A DNA stretch of 64,000 nucleotides from Caproiciproducens sp. CPB-2 (GTDB lineage: Bacteria > Bacillota > Clostridia > Oscillospirales > Acutalibacteraceae): assembly GCF_036287215.1 (NCBI RefSeq), contig NZ_CP142860.1, positions 3,100,001-3,164,000 of the forward strand, given 5' to 3'. A program made the translations under genes and the position numbers. Below the pieces are notes generated by a model. It searched no databases. It was not told the origin of the DNA and saw only the letters and a list, made by a program, of their open reading frames with translations. Of this stretch, positions 42,089 through 50,739 are shown in pieces. How positions within the stretch are numbered: position 1 is the first letter of the stretch; each line of letters opens with the position of its first letter.

Positions 42089-43048
42089 TTATTCGCCGAT
42101 CTTGATTTTGTCCTCGCCGTTTTCCGGAATGACCTGTTTCATGGCTTCGATCGCCACCTCGATCATGCTGTCGTCCGGTTCCTTGGTGGTAATCCGCTGT
42201 ACCCACAGCCCCGGGGCGGCAATAACGCGCGTGAAGGCGTTGTCGTGACGGCCGCACAGGCGGATAAATTCGTAGCCGACACCGACGATGAGCGGGACGC
42301 ACAAAAGCTTGACAATCGTCCTGACAAACGGGTTGCCAAACGGAATGAAGAATCCCACAATAATGCTCAGGAGCAGCATTATGACCAGAAAGCTTGTCCC
42401 GCAGCGCGGGTGGAACCGGCTGTGCTTACGCACGTTTTCGACGGTGAGCTCTTCGTTGTTCTCATAGCAGAAGATGGTTTTATGCTCCGCGCCGTGATAC
42501 TGGAAAAGCCGGCGGATTTCCGGCATGCGGGAGCAAAAATAAACGTATCCGATAAAAATCGCAATGCGCATGACGCCCTCGGCAAGGGAGCGCCACGGCG
42601 CTATGGACGGGCCGGCCGCGTAGTCGCGGACCAGATTGAAAAGGATCGTCGGCAGAAAGAAGAACAGCCCCACCGCCAGCAGAAGGCCCAGCACGGTGCT
42701 CGCCACCATAATCGCGTTCATCATTTTATCGCCGAAGGTCTTTTCGACCCATTTGTCAAACTTGGACGGTTCCTCGTCCTCTTCCAGACCCGCCTTGTCC
42801 ACGGAATAGGAAAGCGCCTTGTACCCCACGGAAAGCGAATCGATAAAACCCGCGATTCCGCGCAGCAGCGGCAGGCGCAGGATGGAATATTTATCCCGCA
42901 TCAGGCTGGCGCTCATTTCCTGCGTGGAGATGGAACCGTCGCTCACGCGCACGGAGGCCACCGTTTTTTTCGGACCGCGCATCATGATTCCCTCCACCAG
43001 CGCCTGTCCTCCGATGGATGTGATGCATTTCGTCTTTTCTCTACCCAT
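42089..43048 (-). CDS. DUF1385 family membrane protein
   Basis: This 319-residue protein begins GGQALVEGIMMRGPKKTVASVR, the DUF1385 hallmark, and has four or five hydrophobic segments. It also has the conserved YHGAEHKTIFCYEN and HPRCGTSFLVIM blocks, which hold His and Cys residues. The family is widespread in Firmicutes, commonly between rpmE and prmC/prfA, and is annotated only as putative metal-dependent or membrane enzyme. It overlaps the histidine-kinase gene by eight bases and precedes prmC by 23. Confidence 0.9.
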   Translation of the reverse strand: MGREKTKCITSIGGQALVEGIMMRGPKKTVASVRVSDGSISTQEMSASLMRDKYSILRLPLLRGIAGFIDSLSVGYKALSYSVDKAGLEEDEEPSKFDKWVEKTFGDKMMNAIMVASTVLGLLLAVGLFFFLPTILFNLVRDYAAGPSIAPWRSLAEGVMRIAIFIGYVYFCSRMPEIRRLFQYHGAEHKTIFCYENNEELTVENVRKHSRFHPRCGTSFLVIMLLLSIIVGFFIPFGNPFVRTIVKLLCVPLIVGVGYEFIRLCGRHDNAFTRVIAAPGLWVQRITTKEPDDSMIEVAIEAMKQVIPENGEDKIKIGE

Positions 43049-44510
43049 TCTTTTCGGAATTCCTTTCTTCGTTCATTGTCTCGTCGGTCTGCGGCTGGGT
43101 CTCCAGCTGTTTTAAGGTCGGTATAAAGATGGTGACGGCGGTCCCCACGTTCTCATGGCTCTCGATCTCCAGGCTGCCGGAGTGGAGCTTCATGATCTCG
43201 TCGGCAAGCGCAAGGCCGATTCCGGAACCGCGGATGGTCTGATTCGCCTTGTAGAATTTCTTTTTCACCTTTGGAAGATGCTCCGCCGGAATCCCGCAGC
43301 CGTTGTCGCTGATCACGACGCGGATAAACCCGCCGGACTCCGTCGCGGTCACGCTGATGGTGCCGCCCTCTTCGGTATATTTCAGGGCGTTGTCGATGAT
43401 ATTGACAAACACCTGCCGCAGGCGGTTGATGTCGCCCAGAACGGGCGAAAGCATGGCGGGCTCCTCGTAAAGCAGAAATTTATGTTCCATATTGGCGCGT
43501 TCGCTGAACATATAGACCGCTTCGCCCAGCTCGGCGAGAATGTCGATCTTGTCCATGGTCAGCGTCATGCGCCCGCTCTGCATCCGGGAGAAGTCCAGAA
43601 GCTCCTCCACAATCCCGGAAAGGCGCTCCGATTCGCGGATGATGATGCCCATGCCGCGGTCCAGCGTCTCCTTGTCGTTCCCGCCGCCCTGCATGGTTTC
43701 CGCCCAGCCCTTGATGGCGGTCAGCGGGGTCCGCAGCTCGTGGGACACCGAGGAGATGAAGTCGTTTTTCATTTTTTCGGCGGCGCCCAGCTCGTCGGCC
43801 ATGTCGTTGATGGTGTCGCAGAGCTGGCCGATTTCGTCGTCGTTGCTTTTTTCTATTCTGGCCTTAAAGTCGCCCTGCGCAATCCGCTTGGCGGTCGCGC
43901 CGATTTCCTTGATCGGCGTAATAATCGAATTCATAAAATAATAGCTCGAAACAATCACGAACAGAATGATCAGAAGCCCCGCGAGGATCAGGGACCCCAG
44001 AATAATGGCGACCTGCTTGTCGGCCTCCTCCAGCGAAACCACATAGCGGATGGCGCCCACAAAGCCGCCCTCGTTGTTGCGCATGACGCGCGTAACGGCC
44101 ATCACCTTTTCCCCGCTGGTCAGGCTGCCCGTCCAGATGCCGTAACCCCCCGTGCTTTCCAGCGCCAGCTTATAGTCCGGCATGGGCTGGCTTTCGTCCG
44201 GCGCAAAGCCCACCGAGGTAATGATGATCTTTCCGTTGGAGTTGAACACCATCAGCTCCATGCTCTCTTTATTGGGGAAGTTTTCCACATAATTGCGGGC
44301 GGCGGTGCTGAATTCCTGCGGCGATTTCCTGCCGTAGTCCGCGAACACGTTGGTCAGCTCGTCGGAGCGGCTGCTCAGCGCCGTCTGGATTCCGTTGTAC
44401 ACATAGCCGCGCACAACATAAGAAAGGACGAGAATCAAGGTAACCAGAATGAGCAGAATGACACCCAGACTGTTTAAGAGCCAGCGCCTGGTAATGCCGT
44501 TCGTTCTCAT
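43041..44510 (-). CDS. Sensor histidine kinase with extracytoplasmic domain and HAMP
   Basis: This 489-residue membrane kinase has two transmembrane helices (about 10-33 and 167-190) enclosing an extracytoplasmic domain of about 130 residues. A HAMP linker (about 192-245) follows, then a HisKA domain with the phospho-acceptor His at residue 257 in SVSHELRTPL, and a HATPase_c domain (NALKY N box, DNGCGI and GSGIGLALA G boxes). The start ATG at 44510 follows AAAGGGG; a longer frame to 44597 runs into the response regulator. With the preceding regulator it forms a two-component system resembling the WalKR/PhoPR class. Confidence 0.94.
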   Translation of the reverse strand: MRTNGITRRWLLNSLGVILLILVTLILVLSYVVRGYVYNGIQTALSSRSDELTNVFADYGRKSPQEFSTAARNYVENFPNKESMELMVFNSNGKIIITSVGFAPDESQPMPDYKLALESTGGYGIWTGSLTSGEKVMAVTRVMRNNEGGFVGAIRYVVSLEEADKQVAIILGSLILAGLLIILFVIVSSYYFMNSIITPIKEIGATAKRIAQGDFKARIEKSNDDEIGQLCDTINDMADELGAAEKMKNDFISSVSHELRTPLTAIKGWAETMQGGGNDKETLDRGMGIIIRESERLSGIVEELLDFSRMQSGRMTLTMDKIDILAELGEAVYMFSERANMEHKFLLYEEPAMLSPVLGDINRLRQVFVNIIDNALKYTEEGGTISVTATESGGFIRVVISDNGCGIPAEHLPKVKKKFYKANQTIRGSGIGLALADEIMKLHSGSLEIESHENVGTAVTIFIPTLKQLETQPQTDETMNEERNSEKNG

Positions 44511-44556
44511 GCCGATTTCCCCTTTCCTTAACGATCGTTGATCTGCCCCGGGAAGG

Positions 44557-45261
44557 CTATGCCTCCCACTTGTACCCCAGCCCCCAGACCGTGACAATGT
44601 GCTTGGGGTTAGAGGGTTCGTCCTCCACCTTCATGCGCAGGCGGCGGATGTTCACGTCCACAATCTTCTCCTCGCCGAAATACGCGTCCCCCCACACATG
44701 CTTTAAAATATCGGAGCGGTCGAGCGCGGTGGCCGGATTGGAAAAGAAATACTCCATGATCTGAAACTCCACCTGGGTCAGCTCGATCGGCACGCCCTTC
44801 TTCATCAGGGTGCGGTTGCGCAGGTTGAGCGCGAATTCCCCGGAGCGGATTTCCTCCTTGAAATTGTTTTCGTTCCTCATCTGCTCCAGCGCGACGCGGC
44901 GGTACACCGCGTCCACCCTTGCGACGAGCTCGCTGGGGCTGAACGGTTTTGTCACATAGTCGTCGGCGCCCATCATCAGGCCGCTGACCTTATCCATTTC
45001 CTGTGTGCGCGCGGTCAGAAGGATGATGCCGATGGAGCCGCTTTTCTGCCGCAGCTCCTTACAGACGGCAAGGCCGTCCCTGTTGCCGGGCATCATGATG
45101 TCCAGCACCGCCACGTCGATATTGCCCGCTTCCCGGTCGTAAACCGCGAGCGCCTCGTCCCCGCTGGCCGCTTCAAAAGCATTGTAGCCGGCCCGTTTCA
45201 GATTGATTACTACAAATTCCCGGATTGCCTGTTCGTCTTCGGCAACAAGGATATTTTTCAT
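44557..45261 (-). CDS. OmpR/PhoB-family response regulator
   Basis: This 234-residue regulator has a receiver domain with acidic residues DE at 9-10, phospho-acceptor Asp 54 (VLDIMMPGNRDG) and the conserved Lys in DDYVTKPF. A C-terminal winged helix follows (TQVEFQIMEYFFSNPATALDRSDILKHVWG and VDVNIRRLRMKVE). It is transcribed just after the lipoprotein gene (23-base gap) and 46 bases before the histidine kinase. The promoter is likely upstream of the lipoprotein, so the three genes may respond together. Confidence 0.95.
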   Translation of the reverse strand: MKNILVAEDEQAIREFVVINLKRAGYNAFEAASGDEALAVYDREAGNIDVAVLDIMMPGNRDGLAVCKELRQKSGSIGIILLTARTQEMDKVSGLMMGADDYVTKPFSPSELVARVDAVYRRVALEQMRNENNFKEEIRSGEFALNLRNRTLMKKGVPIELTQVEFQIMEYFFSNPATALDRSDILKHVWGDAYFGEEKIVDVNIRRLRMKVEDEPSNPKHIVTVWGLGYKWEA

Positions 45262-45284
45262 ACCCGTTCCTCCATTATCCTGAT

Positions 45285-46619
45285 TTAATCCTGGCTGATC
45301 AGCTCAAAGCTGTTTTTCACGTCGCCGATGCTGAGGGAAAGCGCGTCGTCCGGCGACGGGGAGCTGGCTGCAAATACCAGATTGTCAGAGTCAAGCAGCT
45401 TGTAAAAGCCGGCCGTTCCTGTGCCGCTGTCCCATTCCTTCTGAGAAAACGCCTGAATTTTCAGAAGCGCCGGGCCGAGGGTCCCCGAATTTTTCCCCTT
45501 CGCATTCCACCGGTAAAACGTAATCATACGCGTCACGGTATCCGTTTTGGTGGTCACTTTGCCGCGCCACATGTCCGGTACCAGAAACCAGTAGCCGTCG
45601 GAATAATTCAGGACCATGCTCATCACCCGGACAAACGTGTTGGTCTGGGTGTCGTAACGGTGCCAGTTGGTAATATAGTCCGCGTCATCCGTTTTTTCAC
45701 CGTTGTGGCCCGGCATCAGGCTGACGATCGGAACTTCTATGATTTTATCGCCGTTGATATCCTTTGAAACAACGGACGTATTGCGCATCGTATAATTGGC
45801 CGTCTGCGTTTTCACGTCGTAAAACGGGGATTTCAGGCGCTTTGTCTTCTGGTCCCAGTATAGGAGCTCCGTCACGAGGGAGCCTTCGTTTTTGATCCCG
45901 TCCAGAATAATGCCGTTCTGACGCTCGTTGATCAGCCCGGCCTTCACGGAGGCGTATTTCGTGACGCCGCCGTCCATACGGCAGGAGCCCATTACCTCCA
46001 CGGCGCCGTCCTTGACCCGGAACAGCCGGGCAAGCGCGGGCTGGTCGCCCACGCTGGTGTTGGCGGTGAAAATCTCGTCCCTGCCGTCGCCGTCAAAATC
46101 CATTACCGCAAGCTCGGTATAGGTCTGTTCCAGCTTCAGCTCGTTCATTTTCCCGTTTTTATAATAATAGACGCAGATGGTGCTGGTATTGTTCAGGCTG
46201 CTGCCCCAGCCCACGACGGCCTCGCTCTTTCCGTCGCCGTCAAGGTCGCCGAAGCAGACTTTGTCCACTTGGGCGGCGGGATTGCTGAAGAAGCCCATAT
46301 CCACCCATTTTCCGTCCTTTTTCATGAACATGATGTTGGTTCCGGAGGTCTCGTCTTCCTTCTGGTAAATCGCCATGGCCTCGTCGTTTTTATCGCCGCA
46401 CAGGTCGTGCGTGATAATCGCGGAGCGGTAGTCCCCGCTTTTCGGATATTTCAGCGTCATCTTCCCGTCGGTTTTGCTTTCCAGCAGCGCGTGAATATCC
46501 GCTTTTTCCCCGGTCGGTTTCGGCGGGTGCATCAGCGTCTGGGCGTCAAGGCCGATAAAGGAGCAGCCCGACAGGGTCACCGCCATTACAAGCGCCATCG
46601 CAACGGCTCTCAGCTTCAT
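45285..46619 (-). CDS. Lipoprotein with FG-GAP/VCBS-like repeats
   Basis: This 444-residue exported protein begins with a lipoprotein signal peptide ending in the lipobox LSGC, so it is anchored to the outer face of the membrane. The body contains Ca-binding DxDxDG loops typical of FG-GAP/VCBS beta-propeller blades (FGDLDGDGKSEAV and VMDFDGDGRDEIF) and related degenerate copies (THDLCGDKNDEAM, SKDINGDKIIEV). It is the first gene of the run with the response regulator and kinase. A role as an extracytoplasmic accessory or input to the kinase is inferred from position only. Confidence 0.85.
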   Translation of the reverse strand: MKLRAVAMALVMAVTLSGCSFIGLDAQTLMHPPKPTGEKADIHALLESKTDGKMTLKYPKSGDYRSAIITHDLCGDKNDEAMAIYQKEDETSGTNIMFMKKDGKWVDMGFFSNPAAQVDKVCFGDLDGDGKSEAVVGWGSSLNNTSTICVYYYKNGKMNELKLEQTYTELAVMDFDGDGRDEIFTANTSVGDQPALARLFRVKDGAVEVMGSCRMDGGVTKYASVKAGLINERQNGIILDGIKNEGSLVTELLYWDQKTKRLKSPFYDVKTQTANYTMRNTSVVSKDINGDKIIEVPIVSLMPGHNGEKTDDADYITNWHRYDTQTNTFVRVMSMVLNYSDGYWFLVPDMWRGKVTTKTDTVTRMITFYRWNAKGKNSGTLGPALLKIQAFSQKEWDSGTGTAGFYKLLDSDNLVFAASSPSPDDALSLSIGDVKNSFELISQD

Positions 46620-46750
46620 TTCACCACGCCTTTCTTTTTTATATTGATTATTTATTATATCATTATATACCGAAAATGAACAGTATCAATTATGTTACGA
46701 AAAATATCCGAGGCTCCCGCACGCGCGTAAGTATGCCCGTATTCTCACAC

Positions 46751-46789
46751 AAAAAACAGCCGTATGGCTTAATAAACGCCATACGGCTG
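46751..46789 (-). terminator. Terminator of the sugar ABC transporter operon
   Basis: CAGCCGTATGGC (46757-46768) and GCCATACGGCTG (46778-46789) form a perfect 12-base-pair stem with a T-run on the minus strand. It follows the stop codon of the DUF5107 gene by ten bases. Confidence 0.93.
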
Positions 46790-46799
46790 CCAAAAGCAG

Positions 46800-48824
46800 T
46801 CACATCGTCATACGGAAATCCAGATTGTAGGGCGGGTCGAGCGTGGCCCGCGCTTCGTCCAGAAGCGTTCTCCAGTCCGGCTCCCCCCTCTGCCGCGCCA
46901 GCCGCACGGCCTGCGTCATGAACCAGGTGTCGAGCAGCATGGTCTCCCCCTCCCGCATCACGGCGAAAGGAAAAGCAAACTGTTCCTTTAGAAAATCCCA
47001 CTTCTCCAGCTCAAAGGCGGCGCGCACGGTGTTCAGCCGCACCCGCTCCCCGGCCTTCAGCGAATCCGGAAGCGCGCAGTAGCAGTCCCACGCCTTCTGC
47101 CAGCGTCCGGCCTTTGCGAAGATGTCGATCGCGTCCTGCGCCATGACCTCGGACTGTTCGGCGCCGCCCAGAGCCAGCGCCTGTTCCATATAGGAGCAGG
47201 CCGCTTCCAGCCGGTTGTCCTGCACCATGGCCTGCGCCAGATTCCGGCAGCAAATCGCGGTGGGACAAATGGCAAGGGACTCCTCCATCGCGCCGATTCC
47301 CTCCCGCCATTTGCCGCTCTCGTAAAGCATCAGCCCCAGGTGAAGCAGCGCCTGTGCGCTTCTGTTTTCCTCTTTTTTTAGAGAAGCGGCCAGAAGCGCC
47401 GTCCAGCGGGAATCCGTCATCCAGGAGACGGGCAGTCCCTTTTCCTGTTCGGGCATCCGGCCCGTCTGCAGCAGGGCGAGCCACGGCGCCTGCTTTTCGC
47501 CGAGCGTCTCCTTTGGGAAAACGAGGCCCTTCGGAATCATCTCCGGATCGCGGGCGGCTTCCAGCGCGCCCCAGCCGCTGCCGAAATGCAGCACCTCGTC
47601 CGGCGGGGTATCCTCCAGCGCTTCGCAGAGGCTGTCCGTCCGCAGCAGCTCTTCCCCGCTCAGGCGGCTGTCGATCAGGCCGTGAATATACTGCTTGGAG
47701 GCTTCCCAGTCACCAAAGGCTTTCTGTGTGTCGGCCTCCATCCCGCCGAAAACCTGTGTGAACCGCACACAGCCGTTCGGCCCGATGTCCCCGCCGTGCA
47801 CCTGCGAAGGGGATAAGCCCGCCTGAATCTCAAGGTAGTTCCCTTCCCCGTCCCGCGAAAGGAAGTCCTTCCAGTGGCAGCCCCCGCGCTGCATGCCCCA
47901 GCAGAACATTTTCCGGTAGCACAGCGCCGCGGTGGAGCGTTCCCAGAACGCGGAGCCGTCGTCGTACACCGCCGCCTCCCACGCGTCGGACAGAGCGTGC
48001 CGGTTCTGGAAGAAATATTCGCTGGAATACGTGAGGTTCTGCGGATAGCTCGCGTCCAGCCCGTTCAGGCTTTTCAGATACGGCATGGTGTCGTGGGCAA
48101 AGCCGTGGGCGGAATTCTGCGAGCCCATGGTTTCCGGCCTGATGCAGACGACCCCGTCGCTCTGCGACAGGACGCGGACATTCCGTTCCTCGCGCACCGC
48201 GATATTGGTCCACCAGTAAAGCGGCACCGCACGGGGCTGCGTATTGAGGATTTTCACATGGGCGAACAGCCGGTCGGAATCCTCCGGCAGGTGGAAATCA
48301 ATCTGCAGGAAGAAGCATTTCTGCCGCTCGTACTCGTACATGCGCAGGAACGGCTCCCCGTCCTTTCCCGTACAGCGGGCAAAAAACATCGGCTCACAGG
48401 TTAGGCAGGTGTGGCCGAACTGCCCCAGATTCCACTCGATGCCGCCGGAGAACCACGCGTTGCGGATCGCAAGGTTGGCAAGGCGGAAAACCGGGTTGGA
48501 AAACAGAAGCTCCCGCCCCGCCTTTTTGTCGAAAAGCGACCACAGCCGCCCGCCGAAATCGGCAAGGAAGACGGCGCGCAGAAAATCGTTCTCCATAACG
48601 ACGGTTTTCATCTCCCGCGGCTTCAGGTCTCGGTGAAAGCTGTCCTGAACCGTATAGGGCAGCTCGCGGAAACCGGTCTGGTAGGCGAAGCCCTTTTTCT
48701 CGCTTTCCAGCAGGCCCGCGTCGATCAGGGGTTTCTCCTGCGCGCGGTCGCGAAAGCGCGGCAGAGGACTGCCGTTTTTCAGCGCGGCGCCGGGTATTTT
48801 CAGCAGCGACGGATAAATTTTCAA
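46800..48824 (-). CDS. DUF5107 domain protein with TPR repeats
   Basis: This 674-residue cytoplasmic protein has a DUF5107 beta-sandwich domain in the first half. That domain shows VMENDFLRAVFLADFGGRLWSLFDKKAGRELLF, resembling galactose-mutarotase-like folds, and WFSGGIEWNLG. The second half consists of tetratricopeptide-like helices (about 480-640, for example ALLHLGLMLYESGKWREGIGAMEESLAI). The family accompanies sugar ABC transporters and glycoside enzymes in Firmicutes. It lies 41 bases past the last permease gene, so the same AraC-controlled transcript should carry it. Sugar binding or epimerisation is plausible; no catalytic residue set was identified. Confidence 0.85.
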   Translation of the reverse strand: MKIYPSLLKIPGAALKNGSPLPRFRDRAQEKPLIDAGLLESEKKGFAYQTGFRELPYTVQDSFHRDLKPREMKTVVMENDFLRAVFLADFGGRLWSLFDKKAGRELLFSNPVFRLANLAIRNAWFSGGIEWNLGQFGHTCLTCEPMFFARCTGKDGEPFLRMYEYERQKCFFLQIDFHLPEDSDRLFAHVKILNTQPRAVPLYWWTNIAVREERNVRVLSQSDGVVCIRPETMGSQNSAHGFAHDTMPYLKSLNGLDASYPQNLTYSSEYFFQNRHALSDAWEAAVYDDGSAFWERSTAALCYRKMFCWGMQRGGCHWKDFLSRDGEGNYLEIQAGLSPSQVHGGDIGPNGCVRFTQVFGGMEADTQKAFGDWEASKQYIHGLIDSRLSGEELLRTDSLCEALEDTPPDEVLHFGSGWGALEAARDPEMIPKGLVFPKETLGEKQAPWLALLQTGRMPEQEKGLPVSWMTDSRWTALLAASLKKEENRSAQALLHLGLMLYESGKWREGIGAMEESLAICPTAICCRNLAQAMVQDNRLEAACSYMEQALALGGAEQSEVMAQDAIDIFAKAGRWQKAWDCYCALPDSLKAGERVRLNTVRAAFELEKWDFLKEQFAFPFAVMREGETMLLDTWFMTQAVRLARQRGEPDWRTLLDEARATLDPPYNLDFRMTM

Positions 48825-48865
48825 TCAAAACGTCCTCCCTTGTTTTATTGACCGCAATGCCGGAC

Positions 48866-49732
48866 TTACCCTTTGATGGCTCCGCCGGTCACGCTGGCAA
48901 TGATCTTTTCCGAAAGGAAGATATACAGAATGAACGTCGGCAGGAACACAATGACCACCGCCGCGAACATGCCGCCCCAGTCCCCCGTATAGCGCATGGA
49001 CTGGATCATGGAGTACAGGCCGACGGCGACCGGGCGGGTCTTTGCCGTATTGGCGAAAATCAGGGAAATAAAATACTCGTTCCAGATGGTGATGAAGTTG
49101 AAGATCGTCACCGTGATGATACCGGGCTGCGCCAGCGGCAGCATGATCATCCAGAACGTTTTCATGGGCGAACAGCCGTCGATGGCCGCGGCCTCCTCAA
49201 ACGTAACCGAAAGATTGTGGAAAAAGGTATTCAGGAAGAAGACGGTAAACGGGACGTTGATCGCTATGTAAAGGAAAATCAGCAGCCCCCTGGACTGGTT
49301 GACATGCATCTGGCTGAACAGCGCGAACAGGGGCATGATAATCATGATCGCGGGAATCCCCAGCGCGGTCGCGAATAAGTTCTGGAGAAACCCGTTGCCG
49401 CGGAATTTGAAGCGGCTGAGCACATAGGCGGCCGGCGCGGCAACGATAATGACAACCGTACAGGAAATCAGCGTGTAGACAAGGGAATTCATAAAATAGC
49501 TGGATACCTTATGCGTTTTCCACGCCTTCACGTAGTTTTCCGGGTGCAGCCCGGTTGCGAATTTGAACAGGTTGCCGTCAAAAATCTCTCTGGTAGTGGA
49601 GAATGACGCCAGGATAATCCAGCCGATCAGCACAAAGGTAAAAACGACCCAGATTCCGACGATCAGATAGCCCGGAGCAAGGGCCAGTTCTTTTTTCCAA
49701 TTTGTTTTCTGCCTGATTTTTTTATTAGCCAT
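48866..49732 (-). CDS. Carbohydrate ABC transporter permease (MalG family)
   Basis: This 288-residue inner-membrane permease has six predicted transmembrane segments and the binding-protein-dependent transport EAA loop, here EEAAAIDGCSPMKTFWMIMLPLAQPGI, which contacts the ATPase. It pairs with the permease gene just upstream (13-base gap). No ATPase gene is in the cluster, so a shared MsmK/UgpC-type ATPase encoded elsewhere must energise it, which is common in Clostridia. Substrate is not deducible from the permease. Confidence 0.93.
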   Translation of the reverse strand: MANKKIRQKTNWKKELALAPGYLIVGIWVVFTFVLIGWIILASFSTTREIFDGNLFKFATGLHPENYVKAWKTHKVSSYFMNSLVYTLISCTVVIIVAAPAAYVLSRFKFRGNGFLQNLFATALGIPAIMIIMPLFALFSQMHVNQSRGLLIFLYIAINVPFTVFFLNTFFHNLSVTFEEAAAIDGCSPMKTFWMIMLPLAQPGIITVTIFNFITIWNEYFISLIFANTAKTRPVAVGLYSMIQSMRYTGDWGGMFAAVVIVFLPTFILYIFLSEKIIASVTGGAIKG

Positions 49733-49745
49733 TGTTCATTCCCCC

Positions 49746-50657
49746 TTAAAGCTCAACGTCGTCGTGACGGACAATGAGCTGCGTAAACAGAAAGACGATC
49801 ACGACCACAATGGTCAGGATAACGCCGATCGCCGCGCCCGCTCCGGAATCGCGCACCGTAATGGCCGAGTTGCTCGCGCCGAACACCAGCTCATACATAT
49901 AGGACATCGGCGTGACGGTGCTCGCGCTCAGATTCACGGGCGAAAACAGCTGGCTCCATACAAAGAAAGCCATGGTGCTGACGGTCCAGAGCACGATATT
50001 CGTGCGGCAGACCCCCTTCAGAAGGGGAAGCGTAATTTTTGAAAACCGCTGGAACACGTTGGCCCCCTCGATGGTGGCGGCCTCGTAAAAATCCACCGGG
50101 ATCCGCTCGATCCCGCTCATCCAGATCAGCATATGGTACCCCACCATGCCGAAGCAGTAGGCGACGAGCATGCTCCAGAACACCATTTCCGGGCCGGTCC
50201 ACTGCGTGGCGGCCGCTTCCGAAAAGCCGAGGGTCTTCAGGATCGAGCTGAGAAGGCCGAAATTGGGATTGTAAACATAGTTGATCCACATGGTCCCCAT
50301 GGCGACCGCCGAAATGACGTTCGGCAGGTAGATCACGGAGCGGAAAAAGCTTTTCCCGTGGACTCCGCTGGTGAGGATCACCCCGAAAAGCAGCGAGACC
50401 AGCATGACGCCGACGCCGCCCACAAGCCAGATCAGGCTGATATTCTGCAGCGCGCTCATAAAAAGGGGTGTATGGAAAAGGGTCCTGAAATTCCCCAGCC
50501 CGTTAAACTTCCATGCCGAGACGGCGTCCGTAACGCCCTCTACTTTAAAGAAGCTCATAATGACGGTCCTTATGGTAGGGTACAGGAAAACCATGGTGTA
50601 CAGAAAAATCGCGGGTGCCAGAAAAATAACAATCATTGATTTATTTTTTGTTTTCAT
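49746..50657 (-). CDS. Carbohydrate ABC transporter permease (MalF family)
   Basis: This 303-residue permease has six transmembrane helices and the EAA motif EAATIEGANVFQRFSKITLPLLKG. The ATG at 50657 follows GGGAGG; the frame extends further upstream but lacks a better start. It is the first of the two permeases after the binding-protein gene, the standard order for CUT1 sugar importers. Confidence 0.93.
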   Translation of the reverse strand: MKTKNKSMIVIFLAPAIFLYTMVFLYPTIRTVIMSFFKVEGVTDAVSAWKFNGLGNFRTLFHTPLFMSALQNISLIWLVGGVGVMLVSLLFGVILTSGVHGKSFFRSVIYLPNVISAVAMGTMWINYVYNPNFGLLSSILKTLGFSEAAATQWTGPEMVFWSMLVAYCFGMVGYHMLIWMSGIERIPVDFYEAATIEGANVFQRFSKITLPLLKGVCRTNIVLWTVSTMAFFVWSQLFSPVNLSASTVTPMSYMYELVFGASNSAITVRDSGAGAAIGVILTIVVVIVFLFTQLIVRHDDVEL

Positions 50658-50739
50658 AAGAACCTCCCGAGAATTCCATGGACAAAAGGGCGGCAGCGTA
50701 AACACGATGCCGCCCTTTCCCCGCCGTTGTGTGATTGAA

